A DNA stretch of 64,000 nt, taken from contig OY294068.1 of the NCBI GenBank assembly GCA_958510875.1, positions 24,470,297 through 24,534,296 of the forward strand. Reading direction: 5' to 3'. The position numbers and the translations under genes were made by a program. The stretch comes from Endomychus coccineus. Its lineage: Eukaryota > Arthropoda > Insecta > Coleoptera > Endomychidae. The notes below the pieces were generated by a model. It worked only from the letters and a program-made list of their open reading frames with translations. It searched no databases and was not told the origin of the DNA. This document shows, one piece after another, positions 11,942 to 22,704 of the stretch. Position 1 is the stretch's first letter. Every line of letters begins with the position of its first letter.

Positions 11942-12145
11942 ACGTACAAAAAGATACATAACCTTGTTATCTGAATGCATGTATACTATATAGCAAACTC
12001 AATATCATGAAAGTAAGCTCAGTCTATAATATCATCACATGAATAATGTTCATAGATTATTCCTTCAGACTACAATTTCTGTAGGTTATTTAGTTAGATA
12101 CAGGATAAGTAAACCGATAACACTGTTATCTAAGTCTGGAGTAAT
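11942..12145 (+). repeat. ~201-bp repeat unit, isolated left copy
   Basis: This unit reads from TACAAAAAGATACATAACC through AAACTCAATATCATGAAAG, AATAATGTTCATAGATTATT, TTTCTGTAGGT, to AACACTGTTATCTAAG. The same blocks recur in the array at 13196-13800, on the other side of the P-type transposase fragment. Confidence 0.8.
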
Positions 12146-12149
12146 TCAA

Positions 12150-13240
12150 AGGATGTAGTGGGACTGTAAGATTTTTGAGAACACTAAATAATATGTTTGA
12201 TATTCTTAATAGTAGGTCTTTGGTACCACCAGGATTTAAAAAAGCTTTATGTGAAAAAAATATAGGTAAAGCAACGGAATTTATAGATTTTGCCATAACT
12301 TATCTCTCAAAATTAACCTTTGTGGATAAACAATTAATAATTGAGTCTCAACGCAAAACAGGGTTTATTGGGCTCATTATATGTTTAAAAAGTGCATTAC
12401 AATTATTTAGTCATTTAGTGGTCAAAGAAAAATTATTAATTTATCTTCCACTGTATAAGGTTAGTCAAGACCACTTAGAGCTATTTTTTTCATCCGTTCG
12501 GTGAAAAGGTGGATGGGATAATAATCCCACTGCCCGTCAATTTATGGGTGCATATAAGCGCCTTCTTATTCGGGGGGAAGTCAGGGAGCATGGGGTTGGG
12601 AATTGCATTCCTCTTGACCAAATACCAGTTTTAGTGAGCTCAAGTAGAATTAGTTCGAACAATCCTGAACAAAATATAAACTTGAGCTTACCTGGATTCA
12701 AGCAAAATGAAATAATTGAAGAAAAAATATATACGACATGGAAATATCATGATTATATTATCAATGATATGGTTTTATCAGATTTCTCTGAGCAAGTGGT
12801 TGTATATATATCAGGTTTTGTAACACATCAGTTACAAAAAATTATAAAATGTGAAGCTTGTATTGGCGCTTTAAGTGGAAATCGAGCAAATTTTCTTAAT
12901 TCACTAATTTGTCAAAAACCCATGGCGGATTAACATATCCCTCTCAGGATGTTGTGAAAATTTGTTTAAAAGCTGAACGTTGTTTAAGATTTTATATAAA
13001 TAATTTAAATTAAAAAAATATATTACTTACTCTAACAAATGAGATTATGTCTGATTGCCTAGACTCTAATTTGTTTCAAGAGTTAGATAATCACGTTTTA
13101 GAAAGTTCAGTCAATCACACATATTTTCTTATCAAGTCGATATGTACTAAATATTTAAATGTTAGAATACATTTTATTCCTCTAGACTTACTTAAACACA
13201 CATTGAACAATAAAAGGTTATATAACCTCGCTATCTGAAT
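12150..13240 (+). pseudogene. P-element/THAP9-type transposase, C-terminal part (broken)
   Basis: P-type transposases are GTP-dependent cut-and-paste enzymes. Here the plus strand reads TLNNMFDILNSRSL, then VSQDHLELFFSSVR followed by GGWDNNPTARQF. These are signature motifs of the P-element/THAP9 C-terminal region. After a GALSGNR-like block comes GGLTYPSQDVVKICLKAER in another frame, then LFQELDNHVLESSVNH and IKSICTKYLNVRIHF. A stop at 12502-12504 and frameshifts near 12505 and 12930 break it. The THAP zinc finger and the first catalytic half are absent. The 3' end runs into the 201-bp tandem array. Confidence 0.8.
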
Positions 13241-13800
13241 GCATATCTACTCTATAAAAAACTCAATATCATGAAAGAAAGCTCAGGCTATCATAGCATC
13301 ACTTGAATAATGTTCATAGATCATTTCTTCAGACTACAACTTCTGTAGGTCATTTACTTAGATACAGGATGAATAAATCATTAACACTGTTATATACTTA
13401 AAAACTTATTGAACAACAAAAATATACATAGCCATGTTATCCGAATCCATGTGTACTGTATAACAAACTCAATATCATGAAATTAAGCTCAGTCTATCAT
13501 ATCATCACATAAATAATGTTCATAGATTATTCCTTCAAAATTTCTGTAGGTCATTTAGTTAGATACAGTTTGAATAAATCATCAACACTGTTATATACTT
13601 AAACACTTATTGAACAACAAAAATATACATAGCCATGTTATCCGAATCCATGTGTACTGTATAACAAACTCAATATCATGAAATTAAGCTCAGTCTATCA
13701 TATCATCACATAAATAATGTTCATAGATTATTCCTTCAAAATTTCTGTAGGTCATTTAGTTAGATACAGTTTGAATAAACCATTAACACTGTTATGTACT
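13196..13800 (+). repeat. tandem array, three ~201-bp units
   Basis: Units start at TTGAACAA anchors at about 13203, 13409 and 13610, giving periods of ~206 and ~201 bp. The second and third units are nearly identical, including AAATATACATAGCCATGTTA and CCTTCAAAATTTCTGTAGG, which points to a recent duplication. The first unit overlaps the 3' end of the P-type coding relic, so the unit includes transposase tail plus 3' flank. Confidence 0.88.
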
Positions 13801-15017
13801 TATGTTGTGTTCGATTATCAAATATATTGTTATCAATTCATAATTAAATTTCTGTATGAATCAACCTGTACAGTTCACGGAAATAAATCAAAGAAATTCA
13901 TCGAGAGACGGTAGCAATAAGTTTGAATATATTTCCATCAGAATTGTTTAATTAAAGAAAATACCTGAATTAAAAATGTCCGAACACAAATATATTTATG
14001 AGAAAACTAATCCAATTAGTAACCGCAGCTGGCGCTGCTGATAATATTTTGTTATGTAAATGTATATTGTCTTTCCGGAAGGTGGATCAAGGTAGGAATA
14101 AATTCACTGGTTATCTGGTTCTTAACACGTATACTCTCTGCAGGTACAAGTCGTTCTCAAATATTTAACTTTGCAGAATCTTTAAGCTTTCCAAAGAGTG
14201 ATAACGGCAATGCAATTACCAGCCTCACCGTCTTCTTTGCCCAGCCTGCTTGATTTGCATTGTTTATATAAGAAATACGTAGAATCACCTACTCCTGAAT
14301 TTCATTCTGAACGCGCTAACAAAAACTCTTTATTCTTCTAAAAAAATGCTGAGAACTATGTTCTCTATTCAACGCTTATATTCATCATTTTATCAGCGTA
14401 TTAAGCGAAAGTTCGTATTAGAAATTATATAATAATCATATAATTCATACCAAATATTCGTTAGATTATTTGTCATGTAAGTAGCCGTTGGTTATAGTTT
14501 AGCTTGAATATTTCCACATTTCCTCAATTAAATGTTTTGATTTACTCCATACATAAGTGGTAGAGTCCGTAGGATTAGCAAAATCAATCTGATTTGGATG
14601 TGCATGGTGCAATCATAATGTTTTCATAGGTATAATATGAATAACATTGATAGATGTGAAGCCTTCATCAGAACAACTTCTTGGGGAAGCCTATGTTTCG
14701 AATCTGATGACTCAACGCAATGTGCCACAAAGATCTCGGATATTATCAAGCTAAGAACGTTAGTTCGAATAATTCTGTAGGTGTACACTGAACTTGCTAT
14801 TGGTCTTCAATTTTTGTCACCACTATTGCATATGGAACTTCTTCAATTTGAATATCTTTATAACAAGCTTAAAGTTATGTCAGTCTATGAATGGAAACTT
14901 ACATACCCCAAATCATCACATCACCATCATCTAGTGATCGATGGTACAAAGAACTTTCACGCAGTCTGCGGACAAGAACAGAATGTGTTGAAGTCAGAAA
15001 TGTTTGCAATAACAATA
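13801..15017. other. no supported gene
   Basis: Only short frames without recognisable domains (for example plus 14781-15017) and no clear repeat. It separates the 201-bp array from PLE B. Confidence 0.4.
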
Positions 15018-15062
15018 AATTCTCGAGAATTAGGTTACATTAACACTCTGTTATAAATGTTC

Positions 15063-15104
15063 GTCTTTACGTACGTTTCGGTCTCACGACCATCATCAGA
15101 AGAC
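15063..15104 (-). ncRNA. hammerhead ribozyme motif, PLE B left arm
   Basis: Minus strand: stem I GTCTT (15104-15100) with AAGAC (15067-15063), core CUGAUGA (15099-15093), one extra U, stem II GGTC-GTGA-GACC (15091-15080), GAAA (15079-15076), minimal stem III ACG-UA-CGU, and H17 = A at 15068. All core positions I can check agree with the hammerhead consensus. This is the best-preserved of the copies with element A. Confidence 0.78.
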
Positions 15105-15608
15105 TTATTTTGTCAAAAAGGGGTTAACTAAAACTAATTAGCACAAGCGTCCATATCGCACAATTTTCAAACAAAAAGCTCACGCCGTCGAAACGAACAG
15201 AACCACGAATAATCGAAAATTGTATCGTTAATATTAAAGTATAGATTTTTTTGTAACAAGAACCACTGTTAATTAATATTCTCATAATGTACAAACGCAT
15301 ATTGCTATGGTCTCAAAGCAACTGGAGTTCGAAACTATTTGTTTGTAATAACTCGACCCAGATGTAGATTTATGACGTACTTGAAAAGGTTTTAGACCTG
15401 CATTGGAATTTACTTTACTTTAAGCGTTCTTCCTAAAATATACTTTTAACATTATAAAGACGTATGTAGGAATTTGCAAGAGTTTTAATTAATCAAGTTA
15501 GTATAAATCTGACTCAATCCTTGAATATCATTCCTATGATTTACAGAATTTGAATCCCTTTTTATGTGAATCATCTCCAGGATAGATCTTTTATAATAAT
15601 AATTCAAT

Positions 15609-16302
15609 TCTGTTGCACCAGCTTGTTATAAAAAAAGTGTCATAAACAGCCTCACAGACCGCGCGGTAAAATTATCCCACGCAGAGGACCGTCCCAAAAA
15701 TCTAAAAATTGTAATGCATTGGAAATGAATGGCTAACCAAAAACTTTCTACAATCCTATCATTAAAGAGAGAATAAACAAAATCTATAATGGTTCTTTTT
15801 ATAAAAATAACATAACAGGTAATACAGACAATTATATAACTTTACCATACATTCCGGAGACCTCAGAAAAAATTAAGAAATGTTTGAAAAAGTACGATAT
15901 AAATGTTGCGCATAAACCTACTAACTGTGTTGGGAAATATTTCTCAAATCTAAAACCTGTAATACCTAAAGATAAACAAACCCACACAGTATATAAATTG
16001 AATTGTTCAGATTGTGATGGAACTTATACTGGAATCTCTAAACAATATTTACAAAAACAATGTACGGCCATAAGTATAGCACAAGAAATAATAACTTAGA
16101 AAATTCCACCGCCCTTGCTGAGCACTGTTTTGATTATAACCATCAATTTGATTACAAAAATGTTAATACTTTAACTAAAGAAACCAATTATTATAAAAGA
16201 TCTATCCTGGAGATGATTCACATAAAAAGGGATTCAAATTCTGTAAATCATAGGAATGATATTCAGGGATTGAGTCAGATTTATACTGACTTGATTAATT
16301 GA
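15609..16302 (+). pseudogene. PLE protein remnant: RT thumb plus GIY-YIG endonuclease
   Basis: The plus-strand text starts NSVAPACYKKSVINSLTDRA immediately inside the left arm and continues through a frameshifted stretch to KYDINVAHKPTNCVGKYFS and the GIY-YIG block NCSDCDGTYTGISKQYLQK. Another frameshift near 16055 leads to MYGHKYSTRNNN, then an intact tail ending at TAA/TGA near 16300. Compared with element A, everything before the thumb (palm with YVDD) is absent. The tail frame, shifted in A by one missing A, is intact here. Confidence 0.85.
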
Positions 16303-16683
16303 ATCTCTTGCAAATTCCTACATACGTCTTTATAATGTTAAAAGTATATTTTAGGAAGAACGCTTAAAGTAAAGTAAATTCCAATGCAGGTCTAAAACCT
16401 TTTCAAGTACGTCATAAATCTACATCTGGGTCGAGTTATTACAAACAAATAGCTTCGAACTCCAGTTGCTTTGAGACCATAGCAATTTGCGTTTGTACAT
16501 TATGAGAATATTACTTAACAGTGGTTTCTTGTTACAAAAAAATCTATACTTTAATATTAACGATACAATTTTCGATTATTCGTGGTTCTATTCGTTTCGA
16601 CGGCGTGAGCTTTTTGATTGAAAATTGTGCGATATGGACGCTTGTGCTAATTAGTTTTAGTTAACCCCTTTTTGACAAAATAA

Positions 16684-16725
16684 GACTTCTGATGATGGTC
16701 GTGAGACCGAAACGTACGTGAAGAC
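16684..16725 (+). ncRNA. hammerhead ribozyme motif, PLE B right arm (probably inactive)
   Basis: It has the same architecture as the left-arm copy: core 16689-16695, stem II 16697-16708, GAAA 16709-16712. The cleavage-site base is G (16720) instead of A, which the H17 rule forbids, and stem I has GACTT instead of GTCTT, creating a mismatch with AAGAC (16721-16725). I therefore predict loss of cleavage. Confidence 0.7.
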
Positions 16726-16799
16726 GAACATTTATAACAGAGTGTTAATGTGACCTAATTCCCGAGAATTTTTTATGTTATTCATACTGGGTCAAGAAT

Positions 16800-18520
16800 C
16801 TTATTATATTAATAACAATAAACGATTCGAAAGAGGCATATATTGCCAAAATGAGATCAAAGTTTATCGAATGCCCGAATGGCTCTCGATCGTTTTGGTC
16901 TTTCGCCAAAACAGTTGGTAGAAATTCCACCTCAAGTTCATTCCCTCTCGTAACCAAAGATGATGGCACACTGGCTACTTAACCACAAGAAGGAGTCAAC
17001 CTTTTTGCTGGAATGTTTGCTGCAAATTTCATTTTTCTTCTACAAGGTAAGAAGTCTCATAATATTTCTGTCATCGATAGCCATATGGGTGAAATTGTCT
17101 CACGCTAGCGCCTGATTCAATACCAGTTTTATGCCGGTTTTTCACCCTTTCATACAAACTTGGTGTGTTGGTGTGTTTCTTTCTGGCGGAAAGACAGCTA
17201 GAGTCCAACCAATTCCAAATAAGAATAAGGAAAGATGACCCTTCCTTATAATTATGGAGTCATTGCACTATTATCTGTGATCTCTTAACTGATGGAGGAA
17301 GCAATCAACATCGAGCTCATCCAATACCTAGAGAGCTCTCAAATTGTGAATAACCGCCAATATGGCAGCAGAGCTCAACAGGAGACATGTTTGCATGCAT
17401 AACACATGTATGACAGGAATCTATTGAAAAATATGGAGAATGTTTAGGTGTAGCATTGGATATCTTGAACAATTTGGCCGAGTCTGGCACCAAAGCTTTC
17501 TAGGGAAACTTCCGTCATATGGTTTACCGCCTCAAATTTGTGGCTTACTATCGAGTTTTCTCGCAGATAGATCACTTCATGTGATGGTTGACGGAATATC
17601 CTCCGATACAATACAATGTAATCGCTTCCAATGCAAGTGTTACACAGGGACCTGTTTTGACACCAATTTTGTTCCTGCTTCATATCGAAGATCCGTTGGA
17701 AGTGACCACCTTTTCAGATAATGGTACACTTCATACCGCCTTCTCATCTAGAGCTCATATACTATTCAATGAAGCCAGAGGAGGAATGCGACAGAGACAG
17801 GCTGACGCAATTAATGTAGATCTGTCGAATGATTTTGAAATGGGGATCTGATAATCTGATAAAGTGTAATGCAGCCAGAGCTCGAACTTGCATCCTCTCC
17901 AAGAAGGCGAATCCCCTATTCCTTAATATGATGATGTCAGGCATAACTATTCCTGTGAAGTTTTTCATTACTATGCTCGGGATCACCACCACCACCCTCT
18001 CGTAGGTTGATCATGTAAGGTCCATTACGAAAACCGCTTCTCAAAAACTTGGTTTCCTATTCCGTGCCAATAGTTACTTTACATCACAACATCCCCTCAT
18101 AATTTGCAAAGCACAGATTCGACCTGTCATGAAATACTGTTCACATCTTTGATTCACAAACATAAGCTGAAGCTGTTTGATGGTAACCAGAAGAGAGATC
18201 TCCGTCTGATTGATGATCTCACATTTACGAATTCATTGATCTCTCTAGAACATCTCTCCCTTTTATATGTATATTTCCATGGTCGGTATTCAACAGCAAT
18301 TTCGTCTGTTGTTCCACCACGAGAGTTTCCGGTTAGGCAGACTGGACGAGCTCAAACTAGTCATCCTTCATTTTCACGCACCAGACCAGACCATCCGAGC
18401 TTCTTCCTACCAGACTTCATTTTTCTATCGAATGGCGAAGTTGTGGAACGCTCTGCCTAGTGAAGTTTTTCCCTATGCCTAAAACCTCCAAACCCTTGAG
18501 AAAATTTCGAATGCCCACCA
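16800..18520 (+). pseudogene. non-LTR retrotransposon ORF2 relic (RT)
   Basis: Plus-strand fragments appear in correct LINE order. FIECPNGSRSFWSFAKTVGR comes first (16860s), then VNLFAGMFAANF, then NRQYGSRAQQET (17350s). FGRVWHQSFLGKLPSYGLPP and FLADRSLHVMVDGIS (RT block 3-4) follow at 17460-17600. Next are LTPILFLLHI, DLSNDFEMGIW, and the C-terminal RDLRLIDDLTFTNSLISLEH (18200s) and KLWNALPSEVFPYA (18430-18480). The first catalytic Asp block is eroded (F-G-R-V-W instead of AFDRVW), and several frameshifts and stops are present. It begins ~30 bp after the end of PLE B. The endonuclease domain is missing. Confidence 0.82.
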
Positions 18521-18654
18521 CCTCCCCCAACATTCTGGCTCACACAATGTTCTTCTAGCATTACACGTTTTGCTCTCGTGTAGGAAAAATCATCCCGACT
18601 TAGTAGTTTACTTGGCTTTATACATGTGTAGTTGATCTATGTCGGAGCTTCAGC

Positions 18655-18722
18655 GAATTGATGGTGATCAAAGTGACGTAATTGGTAATGCTCCGGACTA
18701 CAAATTCGAAGAACACGAAGAG
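18655..18722 (+). repeat. tRNA-like SINE head, decayed
   Basis: GATCAAAGTGACGTAATTGG followed by AATGCTCCGGACTACAAATTC resembles a pol III A-box and anticodon arm, and the same order appears at 36545-36600. The B-box position (around 18706-18718) is mutated. It lies just past the LINE 3' relic. This is a tentative call. Confidence 0.35.
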
Positions 18723-19385
18723 TCTAATGACGTCTTAAGTTCTATTTTTTGTCACGATAGCATACCCTTCATTATCATTCCGGAAATATGGATAATAAAA
18801 GTCCCTGATGCTTGATTTGTTCCTTTAAAAGAGGAAGGACGCCAGAGTGGAAATTATTGGGAAACAAAGGGGTATTAAAATATTCCAAGTTCGATCATTT
18901 GTGAAAACGACATTATTCAAGAAAATAATGTGGATACTCTTGAGGGAATTAATGTCACATCGAGTAATTAAGTTAATGATGAAATTGCGATCACAAAAAT
19001 TCATTATTAACGTTCGCTAACCTGATCCTGCATTCGGTGAATTCGATATCGGAGATTGTAAATAGTAATTGCTATTATAATTAAGTAGTCATGCTGAAAT
19101 CGAAACCTGTCTTATGAATTTGAAATTCAATACAAAACAATTTCACTAATTATTGTAGCTTGGAGAGGTACCAGTATATTAGATCCTCAAGAATATTGAG
19201 AACATAATTTTCCAACAATGGCACAATTTCATCTGAAAACCGAAAGGTCCAAGCAAACTCATCAATCTATATATACAGTGTCACCATGAAAGTCCGCAAT
19301 ATAAGGGGATTAAAAAAAAATATTTGGTTGAAATTTGATGTCGAAAACAGTTTTTGGTTCAAATTAGAGCATTAACAGTTGTGGT
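18723..19385. other. no supported gene
   Basis: No recognisable coding text or repeat structure beyond a short A-run near 19310. Confidence 0.4.
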
Positions 19386-20367
19386 CAAGCGATCTTCGTT
19401 AGCTGTCAAATTTGGCATTTGTTGCAGAAAGTGGCGGAAAATGGCAATTTTAAATTGAATTTGAAAAAAATGTTTCAACTGTAATTGTATGTACGTGTGC
19501 CAATTTTCAAAAGTCTAGGATGAAGTTGCGTTTTTTAATATTCTTATCAAGTAAAATATTTTTTACAAATCAGTGCAAAGTTTCAATAATTTTATCGTTC
19601 TTTAGAAAAGACAGGAGTATTTATTCTCATAAAATATTAAATGCATGTAAGATATAGGGAAACTGTCAAAAAAGAAGGCATTGATTCAATTAGACTTTAT
19701 TCCTCGCACCTTTTCTGAAAACATAATATCTTGTAATTAGTAAATGGTTAAACCAGCAAGTTGACCATGGTAAATAAATTGCAAGTTAGCTGTCATATTG
19801 ACATTGTTGTAGCTAAGACAATGTCAACGTGACAGCTAGCTTCCAATTCATTTACCACGGCCAACTTGCTGTTCTAACAATTTGCTAACTACACGATATT
19901 ACGTTTTCAGAAAAGGTGCGAAAATTAATGTCTTATCAGAACAATGCCTTCTTTTGACAATTTCCCTATATCTTACATGCATTTAATGTTTCACAAGATT
20001 AAATACTCGTGTCGTTTCAAAAGAACGATAAAATTATTGAAACTTTGCACCGCTCGTGCAAACATTTTTTTTTGGTGCAATTTTAGTTTTTAGAAATATG
20101 GAAAGTAAATATTTATCATGGAACTGACATGTGAGGGTAAGTATTACACAAATGAATTAATTCTTACCAGATAAGTAAACTTTGAATCTGTAAGAAATAT
20201 TTTATTTGATAAAAACATCAAAAATCGCTACTTCATCCTAGACTTTTGAATATTTGCACAAGTATATAAATTGCAGTAGAAACATCTTTCGAAATGAATT
20301 CTTTTCAAATTTTTCTTGCCACTTTCTGCAACCAATGTCAAATTTGACAGCTAACGAAGATCGCTTG
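19386..20367. repeat. ~1-kb near-perfect hairpin (foldback/MITE-like)
   Basis: CAAGCGATCTTCGTTAGCTG at 19386 is the exact reverse complement of the sequence ending at 20367. Complementarity then runs inward to a centre near 19812 (GACATTGT...ACAATGTC), through blocks such as AAGTCTAGGATGAAG, TTTCAATAATTTTATCGTTC, and AAGATATAGGGAAA. The left arm is ~420 bp and the right ~550 bp, the right arm having about 120 bp of extra sequence around 20065-20190. No coding frame is seen. Terminal arms almost meeting at the centre suit a foldback element or a very large MITE. Confidence 0.85.
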
Positions 20368-21651
20368 TATTTGTATTCTTGAACCATTTGTAAATGTATG
20401 TTACGTTTTCTTGGTATGTTGGTTCTTCAATACTTCTAAAAGTAAAACAAGATTTTTTCCTTTTGATTCGATCTTTTTTCTATATCTTTTCCAAAAATTG
20501 TTATGTTAATAAGTGTTTCCATCTAATTTAGAAAAGAAAAAAATGACTTTGATTAATGAAATGCGTCTGCAGCCGACTTGTGTTTTTGTTAAATCCGATC
20601 AAAACTGCAGAAAACATTGGATAAGTTGTGTGTGAAAGAGTAATGTTTGGCTGATTATTGAACCACATTGAGAGAGGGGAGGTTTTCCTCCCCAGTCATA
20701 TAATTCCAGATCATCTATGTAGAATAAATGGGTGATCTGATAACTCCGGTCATTCGATGGTCCAGAGTAATATCCTCTAGTCCGTCTTAACGCAACAGTA
20801 GAATGTTGAATAAGAGGGCACTGAAGTCCCTTGGAAAACACCCCTATTGAATGTTATCAAACTCGAAAAATTTATGTCGATCATTTTTAATTTACTTGAT
20901 GAAAGCTTACTCAACGATGAGATTGCAACAATTTAGATGAAGAGGAAAGAAGTAAACTCTCTTAGAGCCGATCCTGACCAAAACATCCAGCTGCTGAGAT
21001 GGATGCAAGTACTCCTATAATATGTCATCGTAAATTTGTTACTGCTTGACGAGATATACTCACTTTCTGGACATATTCGACCCTTAGCAGAATATAAATG
21101 CTGCAAGATGGATAATCCGGTTTATACGTTATGGAAATAGTTACGTTTTATACCCGAACACTTTGAAAAGCTTCTATTCTTCAATTACCTATTCAGAAAA
21201 TAAACGGAAATATATTGTAAACGATGTTTTTCAAAGATTTAATTCTTCGAATTCAGAGTAGGTCTCTCTATCTAAACATTCGATAATTTGTCACCTCAAT
21301 ACTACCTATTTATTCACATGGAACAACGATAAATTATGAACAATGATAACATAACGAGAAATGGTGTAACTTTTTTATCTCATACATCAACTAACTATCG
21401 AAAAGACACATAAAATTGAATTATCTTAATTACCACGGATAATCGCTATTTCAAGAGTATTAGGATGTGTATTTGGCTTCCCTGTCTACTGTAATAAAGT
21501 TAAGCATTGGTGAACAGTTAATTTTTAATCGACTTGTTTAGTAGATATTTTAAAATTATAACTATGATATTACTTTTCTTAGAAAAGAGAAGCAAATTTT
21601 AGCTCCCAGAGAGATACGATAACAGTGATAAGCATCTCAAAAACGTAATCA
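20368..21651. other. no supported gene
   Basis: AT-rich. Short frames such as minus 20599-20841 carry no recognisable motif. No repeat noted. Confidence 0.4.
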
Positions 21652-22470
21652 TTTTATACAAATTTTCGAGAAATAGGTCACACTAACACATATGCTTATA
21701 ATTTTCATTTTTACGTATGTTTCGCTCTCACGACCATCATCAGAAGACGTATCAATGTCTGAAACCGGATTTCTCAAGACTAATTGTATCAGCACAAAGC
21801 GTCAATTTTAATTAAAAGTGTCCACTTCACCGAAATGGACAGAAACACAATTATTCAAGATTGTAACACATTAATGTTTTAAGTATACGAATACGTACCA
21901 ATAATCCGCTGCTTAGCAATTTCCTTATAATAAACGAACTCATATCAAACAACGTCTGTATACGGCTGAAACCAAAAAAAATATAAGGCTCAAGTATCCA
22001 CTTTTGAACCAGATGTTAAAGATTCATGAGGTAATAAAAAAGGTTGTCAGACCTTATTAGAAAAATTGCTATTGGAGCATTCTACCTAAAATATATTTTC
22101 AACATTATAAAGACACTTGTAGCAATTTGCAAGGGTTTTGGTTAATTAAATTGGTATGCATCTGACTTAATGACTGAATGTCTGTTCTATGAATTAGAGA
22201 CTTGGAGTTTATGTGAATCATCTCCAGGATTGATCTTTCATAATCTTAGATATTCCTGTATGAGTCCCATCGAAATGTAAACAATTTAATTTGTGGGTGT
22301 GTTTACCTATCGTTATTAAAGGTTTTAGATTTGACAAATATTTCTCAACATAGCTTGTAGATTCATGCAATCTTTATATCATACTTTTGTGTGGTTGTGC
22401 ATAAACTCACTAACTGTGTTGGGAGATATTTTTCAAATATATAATCTTTAATACCTAAAGATTATTATTA
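21652..22470 (-). mobile_element. Penelope-like element relic C
   Basis: From 21658 (TTTTCGAGAAATAGGTCACA) the sequence follows the PLE arm in minus orientation to about 22245, including a decayed hammerhead (core 21737-21743 intact, stem II with one mismatch, stem III and stem I 3' strand broken). Eroded GIY-YIG coding follows on the minus strand to ~22385. The next ~80 bp (22390-22470) read the same coding segment on the plus strand (CATAAACTCACTAACTGTGT, compare 15911 onward). The relic is therefore palindromic around 22388. Confidence 0.75.
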
Positions 22471-22704
22471 TGATTGGCTCAAATACAACTTGTGTTGTGC
22501 ACACTTCTAATTAAAAATCACTTATTTCTCACTTTCTCAATTAAAATTCATTCAATCACTCAATATTTCTTCCCTATTCAACAGGGTGATTAGGTTCATT
22601 ATAGAGGGTTGCTGATAGATACGGCGAAGAAGCATAGGATTGGTAGTTTTGGATATTCGATTCAAAGTTGGGGTTTGTATCAAAGTGAATTGAATAGTGA
22701 ATGC

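Larger units (their letters stand above)
15018..16773 (+). mobile_element. Penelope-like element B, inverted-arm deletion derivative
   Basis: Arms of ~586 bp at 15018-15603 and 16187-16773 are inverted copies with few differences. They begin AAATTCTCGAGAATTAGGT on the left and end ACCTAATTCCCGAGAATTT on the right. Each arm carries a hammerhead motif close to its outer end. The ~580-bp centre holds only the thumb and GIY-YIG coding part, with RT palm and fingers deleted. The right arm includes the last ~38 codons of the protein, so the terminal repeat overlaps the gene. It is not autonomous. Confidence 0.9.
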
